DNA from: an uncultured Flavobacteriales bacterium
GTDB lineage: Bacteria; Bacteroidota; Bacteroidia; Flavobacteriales_D; Crocinitomicaceae
Direction: 5' to 3'
DNA: 13,578 nucleotides
Assembly (NCBI GenBank): GCA_903899795.1
Contig: CAIUKX010000433.1
Coordinates: 1 to 13,578 of the forward strand
Under the pieces are notes generated by a model. It worked only from the letters and a program-made list of their open reading frames with translations. It ran no database searches and was not told where the DNA came from. Positions 7,020 to 13,505 of the stretch are shown in pieces (within the stretch, counting starts at the first letter, position 1; each line of letters opens with the position of its first letter). Made by a program: the position numbers and the translations under genes.

Positions 7020-7802
7020 CTAAAATGTATTTTTCTTCTCTAATTCCGGGAGTACTTTATCAATTCTATTTGCTAATTCCGGTAGTTTAATAGTAGGAAC
7101 TGCAGGAAAGAGATGATGTTCCAAATGATAAAACATACTGAATGTAATTTTGTTTTTCCAGCCTCCTCTTTGTGTTCGTGCCAATTCAGGATTTTCATCT
7201 GTGTCATGATGGACAGACCAAACGGCAAAAAAGGCCATTAAAAACTCCCCGATCAGCATCACACTGTAGTGATAAATCAAAAAATGGACTTGGTAGTAAA
7301 CGACCAAAAATAAAATAATAGAAATACATGCTAACTCCAAAAGGACGTTTTTCTTATATTTTCTATTACCCAACTGCAGGGTGACTTTGTGAATTAAAAA
7401 CATATGGATAGGACCGTAAAGAATTGCCCCATAGCAAGTCATATTTGCTGATTTTCCTTCGTAATCTTCTTCCGATAAACAATATTTATGATGACGAATA
7501 TGATTGAATTTTACTGCATGGATAGATACCATCATCAATAGACTGTTGCTGAACAGCGTAAACCATGTGAGAAATTTATTTGTTCCAAGAGAATTATGAA
7601 ACCCATTGTGAACTTGACGTAAACCAGTTAGAAAAAAGAAGCCCGAAAATGGTAATGCTAATAGGTAATGTCCGGAATAAGCTAGTAAAATAGAAGCAAT
7701 AAACCATGGAATTGTTAGGTTGTTTTCGATTAACATTTCTCTGATGGATAGTTTTTTGAGGTCTTTCCATTCTACTTTTTGAAGCATTTCCTGGTGTGTC
7801 AT
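7020..7802 (-). CDS. Membrane fatty-acid desaturase family protein
   Basis: The 260-residue integral membrane di-iron enzyme belongs to the fatty acid desaturase superfamily (PF00487 type). Three histidine boxes are present: HNGFH (65-69), HIRHHKYC (His101, 104, 105) and HLEHHLFP (His226, 229, 230), plus HHD at 198-200. These should bind the two irons for O2-dependent desaturation or hydroxylation of a lipid chain. Hydrophobic stretches at about 31-60, 77-97, 155-170 and 172-195 form the membrane part. The C-terminal VPTIKLPELANRIDKVLPEL is usual for the family, so the protein looks complete despite the in-frame ORF after it. The substrate could be an acyl chain or, less likely, a carotenoid, since CrtW-type ketolases share the fold. 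The start at 7802 is an ATG; a second ATG five codons later is possible. A good promoter lies at 7873-7904. Confidence 0.85.
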   Translation of the reverse strand: MTHQEMLQKVEWKDLKKLSIREMLIENNLTIPWFIASILLAYSGHYLLALPFSGFFFLTGLRQVHNGFHNSLGTNKFLTWFTLFSNSLLMMVSIHAVKFNHIRHHKYCLSEEDYEGKSANMTCYGAILYGPIHMFLIHKVTLQLGNRKYKKNVLLELACISIILFLVVYYQVHFLIYHYSVMLIGEFLMAFFAVWSVHHDTDENPELARTQRGGWKNKITFSMFYHLEHHLFPAVPTIKLPELANRIDKVLPELEKKNTF

Positions 7803-7872
7803 GTCGATCTATTTTGGTTGACTTAAAGGTAACTTTTTTTCCAATTAAAAAAGCTAGATAACTATTTTTTAA

Positions 7873-7904
7873 CAAAAATATTAAGGACGCATTTTTACTC
7901 CCAA
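7873..7904 (-). promoter_or_regulatory. Promoter of the desaturase gene
   Basis: On the minus strand TTG (7904-7902), a 21-bp spacer and TATTTTTG (7880-7873) match the Bacteroidota promoter pattern exactly. The transcript start would be near 7866, with a leader of about 64 nt. The element overlaps the 3' end of the decayed gene 7881-8404. Confidence 0.55.
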
Positions 7905-8404
7905 ACGAATCAAATAACATTCTCCTAATTTGTATTTTACTTGATATTTTACACCGTCAATAGCAACTGAAGCATAATTTTCAGGTGTCAGTTTTGTCAT
8001 TTCTTTAAACGTTGATTTATCCATGAAAATCCGATGGGAGCCGATTTTCATAGTATCATTATCTCTAAAAGTAATTTAGACATTACACGCACCTAAATCA
8101 AGTTTACAGTAGTTGATGCTTCCATCGTGGAGACTATCTGTTTTTCCATGAATGTTAAAATCTCTTACAATACTAAATCCTTTGGAAGCTAATTCGGATG
8201 GAGTTGTGTTTTCAGGGATTGAGAATACGGTATATTCCTTTTTTTTAGTCAATAAAAATGCGATGACCAAAAGGACAAAGATTGAAAGTAAAAAGAGTGT
8301 TATTTTTTTTTGAGTTTTCAGAAAATCGGTATTTGTTTTTCGATGATAAAGATAAAGTATAATTGGTTTTGAATTTACTTTAGTTATGCTTTTTTAGAAT
8401 TCAT
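7881..8404 (-). pseudogene. Decayed membrane-anchored protein gene (frameshift plus nonsense)
   Basis: No intact gene fits the 652 bp between the desaturase and dehydrogenase starts, but a coding-like minus-strand track does. An ATG at 8404 opens MNSKK and then meets a TAA at once. If one A is added to the A6 run (8395-8390), the frame joins a long open frame with a polar N-terminus (KSITKVNSKP...), a membrane anchor (ITLFLLSIFVLLVIAFLL) and a soluble domain ending YCKLDLGACNV. A TAA at 8078-8076 interrupts it. The same frame then continues as ITFRDNDTMKIGSHRIF for 64 more codons, ending GVKMRP before TAA at 7883-7881. Translation around the break reads as one domain. The intact product would be about 173 residues with one N-terminal membrane helix; I recognise no family. 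Alternatives are two short genes (a TTG at 8270, which would start inside the helix, and an ATG at 8051), or sequencing errors. Confidence 0.55.
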
Positions 8405-8406
8405 AG

Positions 8407-8434
8407 TTGAATTGCACTTGAATGTTTATTTTTG
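8407..8434 (+). promoter_or_regulatory. Promoter of the short-chain dehydrogenase gene
   Basis: TTG (8407-8409), a 17-bp spacer and TATTTTTG (8427-8434) match the Bacteroidota promoter pattern exactly. The transcript start should be near 8441. The upstream in-frame ATG at 8422 lies inside the spacer, so translation must begin at the ATG at 8455. Confidence 0.6.
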
Positions 8435-8454
8435 CATTGGATAAAAAATCGGAT

Positions 8455-9249
8455 ATGAATTATTTTCAAGGTAAAGTGGCGTGGGTAACTGGAGCTTCTT
8501 CGGGAATCGGAGAAGAAATTGCCAGACAAGTGGCTCGAAATGGAGCTAGAGTTGTTTTATCAGCCCGTAATGAAAAGGCACTTGAAAAAATTCGTTTGTC
8601 ATTACCAAATCCTGAAAATCATCTGATTGTTCCCCTAGATTTGGAGCATTCAGCTCATTTTTCGGAACTAGCAGAGAAAGTTTTTAGCGAAATGGGAAGT
8701 ATCGATTTTTTGTTCAACAACGGAGGCTTGAGTCAGCGTTCTGAGGCGAGTGTTACTCCTCTTGAAGTGGACAGGCGAATTATGGAAATCAATTTCTTTG
8801 GAAATGTAGCTTTGACAAAAGCAGTTTTACCTTATTTTCAGAAACAAAAATCGGGTCATATTATAGTAATTTCGAGTGTTTCCGGGAAGTTTGGTTTTTT
8901 CCTGCGTTCGGCTTATAGTGCTTCAAAACATGCCCTGCATGGTTTTTATGAAAGTGTTTTACTGGAAGAAGAAAAAAATGGAATTCATGTGACTATTGCT
9001 TGTCCTGGGAAAATCAATACTGATATTTCACTGCACGCTTTGAACGAAAAGGGAACGGAACATGGGGTAATGGATCATAATCAAGAGACTGGAATGCCCG
9101 TTGAAGAATGTGTTTCTCAATTACTAAGCGCCGTTAATAAAAAGAAGAAAGAGGTTTTGATTGGGAACAAAGAAATCAAAGCTGTTTTCTTAAAACGATT
9201 TTTTCCGAAGTTGTTTTGGAAAGTCATCAGAAAGCAATCGGCTACGTAG
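8455..9249 (+). CDS. Short-chain dehydrogenase/reductase (classical SDR)
   Basis: The 264-residue NAD(P)-dependent oxidoreductase is complete. It has the cofactor motif TGASSGIG (residues 12-19) and VVLSARN (33-39), whose Arg after the second strand suggests NADP(H). It also has the NNGG variant of the NNAG motif (88-91), catalytic Asn113, Ser141 in ISSVSG, Tyr154 and Lys158 in YSASK, and PG (184-185). The C-terminal tail after 230 is strongly basic and hydrophobic (KKKKEVLIGNKE, then FLKRFFPKLFWKVIRK). This resembles the tails of the DHRS7-like group that touch membranes and act on lipids or steroids. The true substrate is unknown. The start at 8455 was chosen because the promoter lies between 8407 and 8434. 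It is a single-gene unit, followed directly by the heptad repeat. Confidence 0.88.
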   Translation: MNYFQGKVAWVTGASSGIGEEIARQVARNGARVVLSARNEKALEKIRLSLPNPENHLIVPLDLEHSAHFSELAEKVFSEMGSIDFLFNNGGLSQRSEASVTPLEVDRRIMEINFFGNVALTKAVLPYFQKQKSGHIIVISSVSGKFGFFLRSAYSASKHALHGFYESVLLEEEKNGIHVTIACPGKINTDISLHALNEKGTEHGVMDHNQETGMPVEECVSQLLSAVNKKKKEVLIGNKEIKAVFLKRFFPKLFWKVIRKQSAT

Positions 9250-9282
9250 ATTCAAGACCACTGCGTTCAAAGATTCAAGATT
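9249..9282 (+). repeat. Heptad GACNNAA intergenic repeat, copy 2
   Basis: Starting on the last base of the dehydrogenase stop codon, GAT 9249 and GAC 9256 are 7 bp apart. After 16 bp come GAT 9272 and GAT 9279, again 7 bp apart. The phase and the 16-bp step are the same as in the copy at 1803-1843. A looser third relative (TTTAAGACC ... GTTCAAA) lies at 9304-9330. Confidence 0.55.
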
Positions 9283-9392
9283 ATCTTCGATGCTGCTTTG
9301 CGGTTTAAGACCAGATTGAGGTAGTTCAAAAAAGTTTGCTATTCGATTTACAGTTTCGTTTATCCTTTGACTATCATGATTGATTCACCATT

Positions 9393-9430
9393 CTTGAGTC
9401 TTTTGTCTTACGTCTACAAGTCTTTCGTCT
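9393..9430 (-). repeat. Heptad GACNNAA intergenic repeat, inverted array
   Basis: On the plus strand GTC occurs at 9398, 9405, 9412, 9420 and 9427, with spacings of 7, 7, 8 and 7. On the minus strand this reads as successive GACNNAA-like units. It is the most regular of the three copies and is oriented opposite to the copy at 9249. TCTTGAGTCTTT (9392-9403) can pair with AAAGATTCAAGA (9269-9280) with one G-U pair. The 280-bp gap 9250-9529 holds no gene that I can support. Confidence 0.55.
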
Positions 9431-9529
9431 TTTTTACTATATTTGATTTCTTTAGAATAAAAGGAAACGCTATTAAACCTTTTGATTTTTTTTGATTCAA
9501 TAGGAAATATCTGTTTTAAAAGACAAGGA

Positions 9530-10231
9530 ATGATTAATTGTATTTGCATCGATGAGAATACTGCTACAATGGACTTGGTCACCAAGCTCTGTTCGGACAT
9601 TCAATTCTTAAATTTGCAAAAAGCATTCAGTTCTACCATAGAAGCATTTCGTTACATTCGTCGTCATCCTGTGGATCTCATTTTTTGTAATACACATGTG
9701 CAGGAAAATTCCGGTTTGGAATTGTACAAAGAAATCAATCAAGCCATTATTGTTGTTTTTTTGAGTGATCACAAGGAGTTTGCCGTTGAAGCATTCAATC
9801 TCAATGCAGTTGATTACCTCCTCAAACCTTTTGATGAAAAACGGTTTATTCAATCCGCCAACAAGGTTCACGAATATTACAATTTTAGAAAGCAAAACAC
9901 CAACAGTGAAGATCAGTTTCTGCATGTTCGATCCGAATATAGTTTGGTGAAAATCGCATTTGTGGACATTCTCTACATTGAGACTTTGGATGATTATATC
10001 AAAATCCATTTATTGGGTAAAAAACCAATTCTGACATTGATGAGCATGAAAACAGTGATGGACAAATTACCCGAAAGAGATTTTATTCGGGTGCATCGTT
10101 CCTATATTGTTCCTTTGAACAGAATAGAATCTGTGAGAGGTAAAAGTATCAATTTGGGAATCACAGAGATTCCGATTGGCAAAAGTCACGAAGAAGCGTT
10201 CTTCAAGGCGTATGTACATCAGGGATTTTGA
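9530..10231 (+). CDS. LytTR-type response regulator with a degenerate receiver
   Basis: The 233-residue protein has a receiver-like domain (about 1-115) and a C-terminal LytTR DNA-binding domain (about 131-230). The receiver keeps the acidic pair Asp8-Glu9, the Ser79 switch position in VVFLSD and Lys99 in LLKPFD. However, the phosphoacceptor strand reads DLIFCNTHVQENSGLEL, so Asn54 stands where the phosphorylated Asp should be. The LytTR part is well conserved: VRSEYSLVKIAFVDILYIET, DYIKIH, FIRVHRSYIVPLNRIE and IPIGKSH. It is probably a DNA-binding regulator controlled by something other than Asp phosphorylation. No histidine kinase is nearby. The start at 9530 (ATG, preceded by AAGGA) replaces an upstream TTG at 9482, because MINCICIDE is the usual receiver beginning. 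An exact -7 match, TATATTTG, lies at 9438-9445 but without a spaced TTG. The last 13 bp overlap the convergent gene. Confidence 0.88.
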   Translation: MINCICIDENTATMDLVTKLCSDIQFLNLQKAFSSTIEAFRYIRRHPVDLIFCNTHVQENSGLELYKEINQAIIVVFLSDHKEFAVEAFNLNAVDYLLKPFDEKRFIQSANKVHEYYNFRKQNTNSEDQFLHVRSEYSLVKIAFVDILYIETLDDYIKIHLLGKKPILTLMSMKTVMDKLPERDFIRVHRSYIVPLNRIESVRGKSINLGITEIPIGKSHEEAFFKAYVHQGF

Positions 10232-11001
10232 TCTATATTTTGAGGGAGATTTTTATTTTTTGCCCAAAAACCATCCAGTTGTTTGCCAATGCTAAAGTTT
10301 GGTAAAATATATACGATACCTGCATTGATACACATTGTAGTACTTTTGATGCCAACTACAATCTCAGGTGCAGGAATGCAGGTTAAACCGCGGTATAAAT
10401 TCCACTCAGATATAAATTTTAATCGTTTGGATATCGGTGCCTGAAAACTGAAATTTATACACCAACCCATAGAGAGTCCCAGTAAATTATTGTGCGACTT
10501 TCCACTGGAATAATTTGTACTTGTCAAAGGATAGTAGGGAGGTTGTAATTGCATTTGCCAGCTGGAGTTTGAGCTTGAATACTTAGTTGTTGGAATGAAT
10601 TGAAAATAGGGACCTACACCTATGTGGAAGCCGGTTTTTGAACCTAATCTGAAATCAGGAACAATTTTTAAGAATAGGGTGGAATACTGTAGTGAAGTTT
10701 GCGAACCATAACCAGCCCCCATTCCGCCATTGGCAGATGAGCCGGATAATGAACATTGCTGGTACAAAATACTCATGGCGAGATTACACGATTTATTGAG
10801 TCGGTCTTTATAATTTATTCCAAATAAATAAGATTGATTTGTAGTGAAATTTGCTTGTGCGTGTGGATTACTCGCGTCAGACCATGACTCAAAGCAAGAA
10901 GAATTAGCATAGCCAACAAACCCACCTATAAGTGATTGACTAAAATAAACTTGAGTATGAATAACTATCCAAAATAACGGAAAAATCAGGTGTTTTTTCA
11001 T
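10219..11001 (-). CDS. Probable outer-membrane beta-barrel protein
   Basis: The 260-residue protein begins with a signal peptide (residues 1-22, ending VYFSQ). The rest has alternating polar and aromatic or hydrophobic residues typical of barrel strands, for example SYLFGINYKDRL, GFHIGVGPYFQFIP, NLLGLSMGWCINFSFQAP and AGIVYILPNFSIG. Between them lie Ser/Asn/Gly/Thr-rich loops such as SGSSANGGMGAGYGSQ. The GVGPYFQF-type turn is common in Bacteroidota outer-membrane barrels of the OmpA/PorT-like size class. No specific family is recognised. Several cysteines (for example around residues 36, 67 and 84) are unusual for a barrel. The gene follows the TPR gene on the same strand with a 41-bp gap, so the two are probably cotranscribed. 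Its 3' end overlaps the LytTR gene by 13 bp. Confidence 0.65.
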   Translation of the reverse strand: MKKHLIFPLFWIVIHTQVYFSQSLIGGFVGYANSSCFESWSDASNPHAQANFTTNQSYLFGINYKDRLNKSCNLAMSILYQQCSLSGSSANGGMGAGYGSQTSLQYSTLFLKIVPDFRLGSKTGFHIGVGPYFQFIPTTKYSSSNSSWQMQLQPPYYPLTSTNYSSGKSHNNLLGLSMGWCINFSFQAPISKRLKFISEWNLYRGLTCIPAPEIVVGIKSTTMCINAGIVYILPNFSIGKQLDGFWAKNKNLPQNIDQNP

Positions 11002-11021
11002 ACCATTAGTAACGTTGGAAA

Positions 11022-11035
11022 CAACTGATCAGTTG
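11022..11035. repeat. Perfect 14-bp palindrome between the TPR and OMP genes
   Basis: CAACTGATCAGTTG is its own reverse complement. It sits 7 bp after the TPR gene stop and 21 bp before the ATG of the outer-membrane gene, both read on the minus strand. It could be a small hairpin (CAACT stem, GATC loop) or a dimeric-protein site. A T tract is lacking, so it is not a standard terminator. Confidence 0.35.
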
Positions 11036-11042
11036 GTGAAAA

Positions 11043-11975
11043 TTATTTACAGTATTGGTTTTTTAAATCCTGTACTTCATTTCCATACATAGTTTTATAA
11101 CCGAGTTCAAGAGCGGTGTTTAGATCTTTGCAAGCATCGTCTATTTTCTTTTTTTCAATAAAGATCAATGCGCGAACCTTGAAAGCATAGGAATTACTCG
11201 GATAAAGTTCGATGGAGGTATTGATATCTTTCAAAGCTCCTTTCAGATCTCCCAATTTCATTTTATTGAAAGCTCTGTTGCTGAATCCAAGTGGTTCTTT
11301 AGGGTCGATTTCAAGTACTTTATTATAGTATTCAATTGCTTTTTCATATTGCCCCATATTTTGATATTTGTAACCAATGTTACCATACGCTGCTAAAAAT
11401 GTTGGATCAACTTCTACAGCTTTAAGCAGGAATTTTAGTGTTTCATCTCCTTTTCCGATTTCGTCACAAATTGCACCTAGATTGACTAATGTTGCAAGAT
11501 TCGTTGAGTCAAAATCATAAGCCATCTTTAAATCATCATAAGCACCCTGAAAATCTCTCATATATGATTTAGCTGCTGCTCTGTTTGAGTAGTAACTGTA
11601 TTTTATGGAATCATTTTCTGCCAGTTCAATAGCCCGGGTATTGTCTTCTATAGAGGATTCAAAACGTTGGATTCGTTCTAGAAAATAAGCCCTATTAGCA
11701 AATATTTCCGATTTTTTCGGATCAATAGTCAACGCGATACTGTATTGATCATAACCATCTTTGTATTGTTCCAAACTGAAAAGGATTTCTGCTTTAAATA
11801 AGTAGTAGAGAATATTTTTTTGATCAATTGATATCGCTTTATCGATCGCTTTTAATGCCGATTTATTATCCTTTTTTTCTCGTTGGGTTTGTGCTGTCTT
11901 CAGCCATTCATCAGCAGTTTGAGCCGTAGTTTGCAGTGTTAAAAAAAGGAGGAGTGAAATTAGAATGGTTTTCAT
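11043..11975 (-). CDS. Exported tetratricopeptide-repeat protein
   Basis: The 310-residue protein has a signal peptide (MKTILISLLLFLTLQTTAQ) and then about eight TPR units filling residues 21-292. They have the usual spacing of about 34 residues and end in IDQ/IDP/VDP-type turns, for example AIDKAISIDQKN, YSIALTIDPKK, LLKAVEVDPTF and YNKVLEIDPKEP. TPR solenoids bind other proteins, so a periplasmic scaffold or assembly role is likely, with no partner known. The terminal LKNQYCK matches the end of many Bacteroidota TPR proteins. The start at 11975 was chosen over an upstream in-frame ATG at 12029 because it begins the signal peptide and because an exact -7 promoter element (12034-12027) covers the upstream ATG. 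The outer-membrane gene follows after 41 bp. Confidence 0.85.
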   Translation of the reverse strand: MKTILISLLLFLTLQTTAQTADEWLKTAQTQREKKDNKSALKAIDKAISIDQKNILYYLFKAEILFSLEQYKDGYDQYSIALTIDPKKSEIFANRAYFLERIQRFESSIEDNTRAIELAENDSIKYSYYSNRAAAKSYMRDFQGAYDDLKMAYDFDSTNLATLVNLGAICDEIGKGDETLKFLLKAVEVDPTFLAAYGNIGYKYQNMGQYEKAIEYYNKVLEIDPKEPLGFSNRAFNKMKLGDLKGALKDINTSIELYPSNSYAFKVRALIFIEKKKIDDACKDLNTALELGYKTMYGNEVQDLKNQYCK

Positions 11976-12026
11976 GGTTAACAAATAATTAATGTGTTCA
12001 ACTGTGCCTGGTAAATCTGATTGGTG

Positions 12027-12034
12027 CAAATATA
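12027..12034 (-). promoter_or_regulatory. -7 promoter element of the TPR gene
   Basis: TATATTTG on the minus strand matches TAnnTTTG exactly. Transcription would start near 12020 and leave a leader of about 45 nt. No TTG is found at the expected upstream distance, so it is only a half match. Confidence 0.4.
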
Positions 12035-12107
12035 AAAATTTTCTATTGTTTAGAGTGTAATTCTGTTAACCACTCATTCAAACCCGCAAAGTACTCAGTT
12101 TGGTTAT

Positions 12108-12135
12108 TTGTTTATTGTGAAACGGTTTATTATTG
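12108..12135 (+). promoter_or_regulatory. Promoter of the GIGT-repeat surface protein gene
   Basis: TTG (12108-12110), a 17-bp spacer and TATTATTG (12128-12135) match the Bacteroidota promoter with one mismatch in the -7 box. The predicted transcript start near 12142 gives a leader of about 17 nt. It also rules out the in-frame TTG at 12108 as a start codon. Confidence 0.45.
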
Positions 12136-12158
12136 TTCCAAATCTAAAAATACTTAAA

Positions 12159-13505
12159 ATGAAAAAGAAAATTATTTTGGTAGCAATGTTGTCAATCGTG
12201 AGTTCATTTGAATTGATGGCTCAAGCAACAAGTGCAAATATAACAAACACAGCGGGATCAAGTGATTTTTTGGGAACAGGTAACAATTTTGATGTCGTGT
12301 TTAAGGCAAATGCGGTCGAATATGCTCGTTTAAAATCAAGTTTAGCAGGGGCTACTGCAGGATTTTGGGGATTTGGAACCAATGCACCGACAAGACAATT
12401 GAGTGTGTCCACTATGTCTAATTTAGGTACAGCACGTTTTACGCAGACGAATACCAATTATTATAACAGTTTGGAATTTCAAAATTCGGCGTTGAGTAAA
12501 ATCTTTACATTGAGGCAAGCACCAACCGGAGCACCAGAAGGAGCTGGTAGTTTTGGTTTTTATGACAATACAGCATCAGCTTATCGTTTGTTAATTAATT
12601 CAGCAGGTAATATTGGTATAGGAACACAAACACCAGTCTATAAACTAGATATAAATGGAGCGGACGCGACAGGTGCAATTGTAAATTTTAATAATAACGG
12701 TTATAAAACCATTTTTTTAAATAAATCAGGAGGTCCTGGAAATTATAATAATTTGACTCAAACAAATGATAATGGTATTTTTTGGTCTGATGCTACAAAT
12801 ACTGGTACAAACGGTTTTGTTATTGCTCCATGGACAAATTCTTCAGCAGGTATAAGAATTGCTGGAAATGGAAATGTGGGAATAGGAACAAGTTCACCAG
12901 CATCCTTGTTATCAATAGCAAATGGAGCCAGCGACCCAACGAATTATGGTCAAGGCATTCAAATTACTAATGCTGATGGAAAGCGTCAGCAAATCTCATT
13001 CATTCGTATGTGGAACAGTGTTCTTTCTGCTGGATTTAAAGCCGGTACAACACCGAACACAACTAGTAATATTTGGGGCTTTGGAACTGGTCAGGCTGTT
13101 GATGCTAATTTTTCTCCTGATTTTTTCTCGATTAATTTGGCAAATGGTAACGTAACCATGGGTTCACATACAGGTACTGGAATTCATTCGGACGCACGTT
13201 TGTCTGTTGATGGAAAAATGATTGCCAAAAGTATTTATGTAACAGTAGCAACAAGTGAATGGGCCGATTATGTGTTTGCTAAAGGATATAAATTACCAAG
13301 TTTAAATGAAGTAGAAGTATACTACAAAAATAACAAGCATTTAATAGGTGTTCCTTCGGCTGATGAAATGGAAAAAAACGGAAATGATTTAGGTGCTACT
13401 GATGCTATTTTATTAAAGAAGATCGAAGAGTTAACAATTTATTTGGTGGAACAGAATAAAAGACTTGAAGCTTTGGAAAAAGAGAATCAGGAATTGAAAA
13501 ATTGA
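12159..13505 (+). CDS. Exported GIGT-repeat, tail-fibre-like surface protein
   Basis: The 448-residue protein has a signal peptide (residues 1-22, ending LMAQ). The body is rich in Gly, Asn, Thr and Ser and carries a repeated beta motif of the form G-N-(I/V)-G-I-G-T-x-x-P-x-x-x-L-x-I-x-G. Copies are at about 68-84 (degenerate), 150-167 and 238-256, with a derived fourth at 330-352 (GNVTMG to LSVDG). The C-terminal module is also typical of Bacteroidota fibre proteins. Its landmarks are WADYVFAKGYKLPSLNEVE (368-386), HLIGVPSADEM (394-404) and LGATDAILLKKIEELTIYL, followed by a coiled coil to the end. This layout resembles phage tail-fibre and S74-type chaperone-ended proteins, and a trimeric stalk with a coiled-coil end is plausible. 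No type IX secretion C-terminal domain is seen. The start is the ATG at 12159. There is no phage context, so a host surface protein is more likely. Confidence 0.8.
   Translation: MKKKIILVAMLSIVSSFELMAQATSANITNTAGSSDFLGTGNNFDVVFKANAVEYARLKSSLAGATAGFWGFGTNAPTRQLSVSTMSNLGTARFTQTNTNYYNSLEFQNSALSKIFTLRQAPTGAPEGAGSFGFYDNTASAYRLLINSAGNIGIGTQTPVYKLDINGADATGAIVNFNNNGYKTIFLNKSGGPGNYNNLTQTNDNGIFWSDATNTGTNGFVIAPWTNSSAGIRIAGNGNVGIGTSSPASLLSIANGASDPTNYGQGIQITNADGKRQQISFIRMWNSVLSAGFKAGTTPNTTSNIWGFGTGQAVDANFSPDFFSINLANGNVTMGSHTGTGIHSDARLSVDGKMIAKSIYVTVATSEWADYVFAKGYKLPSLNEVEVYYKNNKHLIGVPSADEMEKNGNDLGATDAILLKKIEELTIYLVEQNKRLEALEKENQELKN

Noticed and set aside
7594..7920. Minus-strand open frame of 108 codons across the desaturase start
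   Set aside because: It overlaps the desaturase in another frame and lacks family features. The desaturase has all its histidine boxes.
6576..8404. Reassigned stop codons as an explanation for the in-frame TAG and TAA
   Set aside because: Other genes in the window end normally at TAA, TAG or TGA at family-typical lengths, so a non-standard genetic code is not supported.
9385..9600. Minus-strand open frame of 71 codons
   Set aside because: It spans the heptad repeat and the antisense of the regulator start, with no protein-like features.
9608..10009. Minus-strand open frame of 133 codons
   Set aside because: It is antisense to the receiver domain of the LytTR regulator, which is the real gene.
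12159..13505. Prophage remnant
   Set aside because: The only fibre-like gene has a signal peptide and no neighbouring phage structural, integrase or lysis gene.
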